Positions 7,183-10,907 of a DNA stretch of 10,907 nt are shown in pieces (the first letter of the stretch is position 1; each line of letters starts with the position of its first letter). The notes under the pieces were generated by a model, which was given only the letters and a program-made list of their open reading frames with translations, was not told the origin of the DNA and did not search any database. The DNA lies in the NCBI GenBank assembly GCA_964592255.1, contig CAZQCI010000074.1:1-10907 (forward strand). The letters run 5' to 3'. The DNA comes from CAZQCI01 sp964592255. Lineage in GTDB: Bacteria; UBA10199; SBBF01. A program made the position numbers and the translations under genes.

Positions 7183-7623
7183 TTATGAGCTCATTTTAAT
7201 GGGAATTTGCCGCGGTTTAGCCAATTCTTTTTTAGCCACATGAATATGGAGAATACCGTTTTTGTATTCAGCCGAAACATTGTCTGCATCAGCCGTTTCA
7301 GGTAAGCTAAAAGAACGGGCAAAAACCCCATATTCTCTTTCCACCCGAAAATAATTGGCTTCTTTTTTTTCTTCTGCTTCACGTTTCCGCTCGCCTTTAA
7401 TTGTCAGGATGTTACCGTCCAAACTGATATCGAACGCATCCTTCGAAAGCCCTGGTGCTTCCACATCAAAGCAATAAGCCTGACTGTCCTCGTGAATATC
7501 CACAGCAGGATACCAAGATGCTGCCTCGGAAGAATTCCGCTTCCTATTCTTATTCAAAGTAGCATAAACTTCGTTCTGAAGAGTATTTAACGTTTCAAAA
7601 GGGTCCCAATGATTCATAAGCAT
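7183..7623 (-). CDS. Small heat-shock protein, Hsp20 / alpha-crystallin family
   Basis: This 146-residue ATP-independent holdase binds unfolding proteins in the cytoplasm until the DnaK/J system refolds them. It has an N-terminal region starting W-D-P-F-E-T-L, then an alpha-crystallin domain at about residues 40-135 including V-E-A-P-G-L-S-K-D, I-K-G-E-R and the late strand N-G-I-L-H-I-H-V-A-K. A C-terminal I-P-I near residue 141 is the I-x-I motif used for oligomer assembly. Length is normal. ATG at 7623 is chosen because AGGAGG lies 5 nt upstream; a second in-frame ATG at 7617 would be 11 nt away. It has its own promoter and terminator and is divergent from citrate synthase. The leader could sequester the Shine-Dalgarno sequence. 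Confidence 0.95.
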   Translation of the reverse strand: MLMNHWDPFETLNTLQNEVYATLNKNRKRNSSEAASWYPAVDIHEDSQAYCFDVEAPGLSKDAFDISLDGNILTIKGERKREAEEKKEANYFRVEREYGVFARSFSLPETADADNVSAEYKNGILHIHVAKKELAKPRQIPIKMSS

Positions 7624-7692
7624 ACAAGCCTCCTCTTATTACTGAAACCGGCTGTTTAAAGGGGGTGCCCTTTGAACGGGCCGTCTCTTGTA
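7624..7692 (-). promoter_or_regulatory. hsp20 5' leader with strong Shine-Dalgarno; possible RNA thermometer
   Basis: In the roughly 69-nt leader, CCCCCTTT (minus strand 7665-7658) can pair with AGAGGAGG (7636-7629), which covers the Shine-Dalgarno sequence. Seven of eight positions pair, with one internal C-A mismatch and one G-U. Between them AAAC/GTTT can form a small hairpin, and upstream GCCC/GGGC (7681-7678/7670-7667) forms another. Imperfect masking of the ribosome site behind a series of hairpins is how ROSE-type thermometers control bacterial hsp20 genes. The fold was worked out by hand with no energy calculation. Confidence 0.4.
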
Positions 7693-7698
7693 CCAAAA

Positions 7699-7726
7699 AA
7701 GATAAAAACGTTTTGAAATCCGTCAA
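7699..7726 (-). promoter_or_regulatory. Sigma70-like promoter of hsp20
   Basis: On the minus strand, TTGACG (7726-7721) and TATCTT (7704-7699) are separated by 16 nt, predicting a start near 7692. The match to TTGACA/TATAAT is good at both boxes. No CIRCE inverted repeat is seen nearby. A heat-shock sigma factor cannot be excluded, since the -35 reads CTTGACG. Confidence 0.6.
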
Positions 7727-7746
7727 GGGGGACTGTCGATTTTTTC

Positions 7747-7775
7747 TTGTAACCCCAAACGGATTATTGTTAGAA
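7747..7775 (+). promoter_or_regulatory. Weak candidate promoter for citrate synthase
   Basis: TTGTAA (7747-7752) and TTAGAA (7770-7775) are spaced 17 nt apart, 29 nt upstream of the citrate synthase ATG. The -10 match is poor, so this is only the best candidate in the space available between the divergent genes. Confidence 0.25.
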
Positions 7776-7804
7776 AGCGCCAACATAGGAATAGCGAGGA
7801 CTTT

Positions 7805-9070
7805 ATGGCTGACTCATTAACGATCACAGACAACCGCAACCAAAAACAACATGAATTGCCCATTGAAAACAATTGTATCTGGGCCAACGACTTGCAACGC
7901 ATTAAAGATGGCGAAAAAGGCTTAATGAGCTACGACCCGGCCTTACTCAACACAGCGGCTTGCAAAAGTGCCATTACCTTTATCGATGGAGACAAAGGCA
8001 TCCTGCGTTATCGTGGTTACCCGATTGAAGAATTGGCTGAAAAAAAATCATACCTGGAAGTAGCCTACCTTATTCTTCAAGGAGAACTCCCCACGGCTGA
8101 ACAAAAAAGCGAATGGGAAGAAGAAATCAAAAGGCATTTAAATGTCAGCTCCTCGATCAATAACATGATTTGTGCGCTGCCTCAAAACTCTCACCCCATG
8201 AGTTTATTTACAACGGCCTTAGCATCCATTTCTTGTCTTAATTCTGATGCCCGACGGGTTTCTGAAGTAGAATCACGACAACTACAAATTGTGCGCCTCA
8301 TTGCCAAAGTCACAACCTTAGCGGCCTGGGGTTATCGTCATAAAATGGGGCTACCAGCCATTCTTCCCAATCGTGATTTAAGCTACACCGGAAATTTTTT
8401 GTGGATGATGTTTAAAGATCCTGAAAAAGACTATGTTCCCCAACCAGCCATTGAAAAAGCGTTGGATATTTTATTCACCCTTCATGCCGACCACGAACAA
8501 AATTGCAGCACTACGGCCATGCGTGTTATCGGTTCTTCTCTAGCTGACCCTTATTTGGCTACAGCGGGAGCCGCAGCCGCACTTTCTGGCCCACGCCATG
8601 GTGGAGCCAATGAAGAAGTATTAATGATGTTACGCGCTATTGGATCAAAAAATAAAGTGGCCGAACATATTAAAAAAGTGAAGGAAGGCGACGAACGACT
8701 TATGGGTTTTGGTCACCGTATTTATAAAAATTATGACCCACGGGCTAAACTCATTAAAAAAGCCGCTGAAGATGTTTTTAAAGTAACCGGCATGAATCCC
8801 CTATTGGAAATTGCCGTAGAATTGGAACGCATCGCTCTGGAAGACGAATACTTCATTAAACGCAAACTTTATCCTAATGTGGATTTTTATTCAGGCCTTA
8901 TCTACGAAGCGATGCAAATCCCCTCCGATATGTTTACCGTCCTCTTTGCTATTGCCCGTACCTCCGGCTGGTTGGCTCAATGGGTGGAATTTTTACGCGA
9001 CGGTGAACAAAAAATTTCCCGCCCTCGGCAAATCTATATTGGAAGGGGAATTAGGCATGTCCCAGACTGA
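7805..9070 (+). CDS. gltA: Citrate synthase
   Basis: Condenses acetyl-CoA with oxaloacetate to citrate, the entry step of the TCA cycle, in the cytoplasm. The 421-residue length and residue numbering closely track the E. coli-type enzyme. Active-site elements are all present: L-H-A-D-H-E at 226-231 (His230), G-P-R-H-G-G with catalytic His265, G-F-G-H-R-I-Y with His304, catalytic Asp360 in N-V-D-F-Y-S-G, and Arg385 in A-R-T-S-G-W. The N-terminal beta-region (residues 1-40) before Y-D-P fits the longer Gram-negative (type II, possibly NADH-sensitive) form. GAGGA lies a few nt upstream of the ATG. It is the first gene of a compact plus-strand cluster and overlaps the next gene by 14 nt. A 2-methylcitrate synthase role is less likely given the N-terminal extension. 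Confidence 0.96.
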   Translation: MADSLTITDNRNQKQHELPIENNCIWANDLQRIKDGEKGLMSYDPALLNTAACKSAITFIDGDKGILRYRGYPIEELAEKKSYLEVAYLILQGELPTAEQKSEWEEEIKRHLNVSSSINNMICALPQNSHPMSLFTTALASISCLNSDARRVSEVESRQLQIVRLIAKVTTLAAWGYRHKMGLPAILPNRDLSYTGNFLWMMFKDPEKDYVPQPAIEKALDILFTLHADHEQNCSTTAMRVIGSSLADPYLATAGAAAALSGPRHGGANEEVLMMLRAIGSKNKVAEHIKKVKEGDERLMGFGHRIYKNYDPRAKLIKKAAEDVFKVTGMNPLLEIAVELERIALEDEYFIKRKLYPNVDFYSGLIYEAMQIPSDMFTVLFAIARTSGWLAQWVEFLRDGEQKISRPRQIYIGRGIRHVPD

Positions 9071-9962
9071 CGACAGCAAAAGACAATACAATACCAAACA
9101 AATTAAAAAGGTGCTGATCATCACCTTTCTTCTCAATCTTTTAGTCTGCGTGGCCAAAATAACGTATGGCTCGCTCACTCAAAGTTTAAGCCTTACAGCT
9201 GATGGTTTTCATTCCCTTTTTGATGCGTCCTCTAACATCGTCGGTTTTGTCGCCGTGATGTTGGCATTCAAGCCTGCCGACGAAGGGCATCCTTATGGAC
9301 ATCTCAAAATGGAAAGTTTTGCCTCTTTAGGCATCGCCTTCTTGTTATTCATCACGTGTTTTGAATTAATTTCGGATGTGAGTACCCGCATCCAACACCC
9401 GGTAACCCCAGAAATCAACCTGATGAGTTTTGTAATTATGGTCAGCACCATGGTCATTAATTACGTCGTGGCCCGTTACGAGGCAAAAAAAGGTCACGAA
9501 CTTAAAAGTGATTTTCTGCTAGCCGATAGTGTTCATACCAGAATGGATTTTTTCGTATCCCTTTCCGTCATTATTTCTTTTGTCTCCGTCTTATTTCATT
9601 GGCCTCAGCTGGATATCATCATGGCCTGCGTGATTATTCTTTTTATCATCTATGCCGCCTTCAAGATCATTTATCAGAACTTTAATATTCTGTTAGATGC
9701 CCAAACTATCGATCCGAATGAAATTGAAAAGGTGGTGTTATCCATTTCTGGCATTGATCTCTGTCACAAAATTCGAAGCCGTGGAACCCAACATGGTATC
9801 TTCATTGACTTACATATTCACGTCCACCCCTTGATGACCACGGAAGACTCTCATCGCTTAACACATCAAGTGATTAGAACCATCAAACATCGCTTCCCCG
9901 AAGTCTTGGACGTTCTTATCCACACAGAACCAAGTTTTTTGACAAAACCTCACGAAACATAG
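9057..9962 (+). CDS. Cation diffusion facilitator family transporter (Zn2+/divalent metal efflux)
   Basis: This 301-residue inner-membrane antiporter would export Zn2+ or a similar divalent cation in exchange for protons. About six membrane segments are seen (near 17-39, 58-72, 88-108, 122-140, 163-181, 184-207), followed by a cytoplasmic dimerisation domain from about 215. The transport-site quartet is His52-x3-Asp56 (T-A-D-G-F-H-S-L-F-D) and His160-x3-Asp164 (A-D-S-V-H-T-R-M-D). HDHD is usual for zinc transporters, whereas FieF/YiiP has DDHD. H-P-Y-G-H at 78-82 is a family hallmark, and the C-terminal I-H-V-H and I-H-T-E-P blocks match the metal-binding dimer domain. The frame is open further upstream inside gltA, but ATG at 9057 with AGGGGA 7 nt upstream is the real start. 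It overlaps gltA by 14 nt, which implies translational coupling. Confidence 0.93.
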   Translation: MSQTDDSKRQYNTKQIKKVLIITFLLNLLVCVAKITYGSLTQSLSLTADGFHSLFDASSNIVGFVAVMLAFKPADEGHPYGHLKMESFASLGIAFLLFITCFELISDVSTRIQHPVTPEINLMSFVIMVSTMVINYVVARYEAKKGHELKSDFLLADSVHTRMDFFVSLSVIISFVSVLFHWPQLDIIMACVIILFIIYAAFKIIYQNFNILLDAQTIDPNEIEKVVLSISGIDLCHKIRSRGTQHGIFIDLHIHVHPLMTTEDSHRLTHQVIRTIKHRFPEVLDVLIHTEPSFLTKPHET

Positions 9963-9973
9963 TAGGGACAAGC

Positions 9974-10210
9974 ATGTTTAACATGGGCGGCGGAGAATTG
10001 ATTGTAGTCATCATTCTGGCGGTACTCTTCATTAAACCCGATAAATTACCAGAAGTAGCCACCAGCTTGGGCCGATGGCTGGCTGAAATCACCCGAGGCG
10101 TTAACGATGTCCGCCAAAGCGTGGAAAACGGATTAAAAGAAAAGAAAAAAATTCCCCCTACTCTCACCCTGATTCCTTCCGACAAGGAAGAAGAAAAACC
10201 AAAATCATGA
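9974..10210 (+). CDS. tatA/tatB: Twin-arginine translocase TatA/TatB-family subunit (TatB-like)
   Basis: This 78-residue inner-membrane protein belongs to the Tat pathway, which exports folded proteins carrying twin-arginine signals. The start M-F-N-M-G-G-G-E-L with Glu8 is the TatB pattern. A short membrane helix (about 9-20), the K-L-P-E hinge block (24-27), an amphipathic helix (about 28-52) and a charged tail ending in Lys/Glu runs follow. Two oddities: the usual F-G-P before the hinge reads I-K-P, so the near-invariant glycine is replaced by Lys21, and 78 residues is short for TatB (E. coli 171). It may therefore be a dual-function TatA or a minimal TatB. AGGGA lies about 5 nt upstream of the ATG. 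It starts 11 nt after the transporter gene and overlaps tatC by 4 nt (ATGA). Confidence 0.85.
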   Translation: MFNMGGGELIVVIILAVLFIKPDKLPEVATSLGRWLAEITRGVNDVRQSVENGLKEKKKIPPTLTLIPSDKEEEKPKS

Positions 10211-10884
10211 AAGAAATGTCCTTGGCAGATCATTTGGTGGAATTAAGATACCGTCTGATCCGTTCGGTGGCATCCCTCATCATCGGTTCGATTATCGGTC
10301 TGGTGTATTGCAAAGAAATTTTCAATATTTTGAAAGAACCTCTCATGCGCGCCTTACCAACGGGGTCTTTTTTTATTGCAACAAATCCTTTCGAATCTTA
10401 CACGGCTTACTTTAAAATTGCTTTTTTAACTGGACTCTTTTTAGCCTCTCCCGTCATCTTTTATCATTTTTGGCAATTCATCAAACCAGCCTTAGAAGAA
10501 AAAGAGAAAAAATATTTACTCCCTTTTTCTTTGGTCTCAGCGTTGCTCTTTATCGGAGGGGCCTTGTTTGGATATTTTGTGGTGTTTCCTGCCGGATTTT
10601 ATTACGTCAATCTTATTTTGGAAGGAACCGGTATTAAACTATTACCACGTATGAGCGATTATTTAGTAGTTGCTACTACCCTTCTTTTAGCTTTTGGGGT
10701 TTGCTTTGAATTGCCACTCATCATTTTTTTATTGGGAAAATTGGGGCTCATCGATTACGCCTTTATCAAAAAAAATCGGCGCTATGTCGTGATCCTCCTT
10801 TTTGTTCTGGCCGCCGTCCTCACCCCTGGTCCGGACGTGCTCTCTCAATGCTTGTTGGACATCCCTCTTTGTGTTTTATATTAA
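10207..10884 (+). CDS. tatC: Sec-independent translocase TatC, apparently truncated by a premature TAA
   Basis: This is the polytopic receptor for twin-arginine signal peptides, working with TatB. Family landmarks are intact: N-terminal L-A-D-H-L-V-E-L-R (6-14), first cytoplasmic-loop residues Phe91 and Glu100 in F-W-Q-F-I-K-P-A-L, Glu168 in F-G-V-C-F-E-L-P, and the late L-T-P-G-P-D-V (205-211) leading into the sixth membrane helix. The frame stops after I-P-L-C-V-L-Y at residue 225, where homologues continue Y/F-E-(I/L). The next in-frame codons to the window edge read L-V-G-L-S-L-L, which fits the rest of helix 6. One G-to-T change (GAA to TAA) would explain this. It may be a real truncation, a pseudogene or a sequence error; TAA ends other genes here, so a recoded stop is unlikely. 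The start overlaps the tatB-like stop (ATGA). Confidence 0.88.
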   Translation: MKEMSLADHLVELRYRLIRSVASLIIGSIIGLVYCKEIFNILKEPLMRALPTGSFFIATNPFESYTAYFKIAFLTGLFLASPVIFYHFWQFIKPALEEKEKKYLLPFSLVSALLFIGGALFGYFVVFPAGFYYVNLILEGTGIKLLPRMSDYLVVATTLLLAFGVCFELPLIIFLLGKLGLIDYAFIKKNRRYVVILLFVLAAVLTPGPDVLSQCLLDIPLCVLY

Positions 10885-10907
10885 TTGGTCGGGCTATCTT
10901 TATTGCT

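Noticed and set aside
7595..7786. A 63-codon minus-strand frame covering the hsp20 promoter and leader
   Set aside because: It has no recognisable protein features and overlaps the promoter, leader and start of hsp20; it is a chance open frame.
7624..7804. CIRCE (HrcA) operator controlling hsp20
   Set aside because: No TTAGCACTC-N9-GAGTGCTAA-like inverted repeat is present in the divergent region.
8877..9056. Upstream extension of the cation diffusion facilitator frame by 60 codons
   Set aside because: It lies wholly inside the conserved 3' part of gltA in another frame; the ATG at 9057 has a good Shine-Dalgarno sequence and gives the normal family length.

Overview
The window looks like chromosomal, mostly housekeeping DNA from a Gram-negative bacterium of moderate GC content. 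TatB-like and TatC-type translocase genes, a type-II-like citrate synthase and small REP-like palindromes point that way. The gene mix (retinol-saturase-like flavoprotein, long siroheme reductase with an extra C-terminal domain, RssA-like patatin) would fit an uncultured deltaproteobacterial or bdellovibrionotal lineage. That placement is a weak inference. Several minus-strand genes lack an obvious Shine-Dalgarno sequence; hsp20 and the plus-strand genes have recognisable ones.

Layout: genes up to about 7620 lie on the minus strand and genes from about 7805 on the plus strand, so the hsp20/citrate synthase intergenic region is a divergent transcription centre. Reading leftward from it come hsp20 (with a promoter, a strong Shine-Dalgarno sequence and a leader that could fold as an RNA thermometer), a clear terminator, a CbpA-type DnaJ co-chaperone, a single-chain siroheme nitrite/sulfite reductase, an unidentified 188-residue protein paired with a RetSat/CrtISO-like FAD oxidoreductase, tRNA-Pro(UGG), and a patatin-like phospholipase that runs off the left edge. 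Reading rightward is a compact cluster: citrate synthase, a cation diffusion facilitator overlapping it by 14 nt, a TatB-like protein and TatC. The tatC reading frame stops at a TAA exactly where the family usually has a conserved glutamate codon, and coding-like sequence continues to the window edge.

How the genes work together: hsp20 and the J-protein form a small-chaperone pair (holdase plus Hsp70 co-chaperone). The siroheme reductase serves sulfur or nitrogen assimilation. The unknown/FAD pair probably acts on an isoprenoid, carotenoid or other hydrophobic substrate. The Tat genes export folded proteins. No phage, CRISPR, transposase or defence system is visible. The least explained items are the tatC nonsense codon, the hsp20 leader, a decayed copy of the tRNA-Pro 3' end, a terminator pressed against the patatin start, and the unknown/FAD pair.
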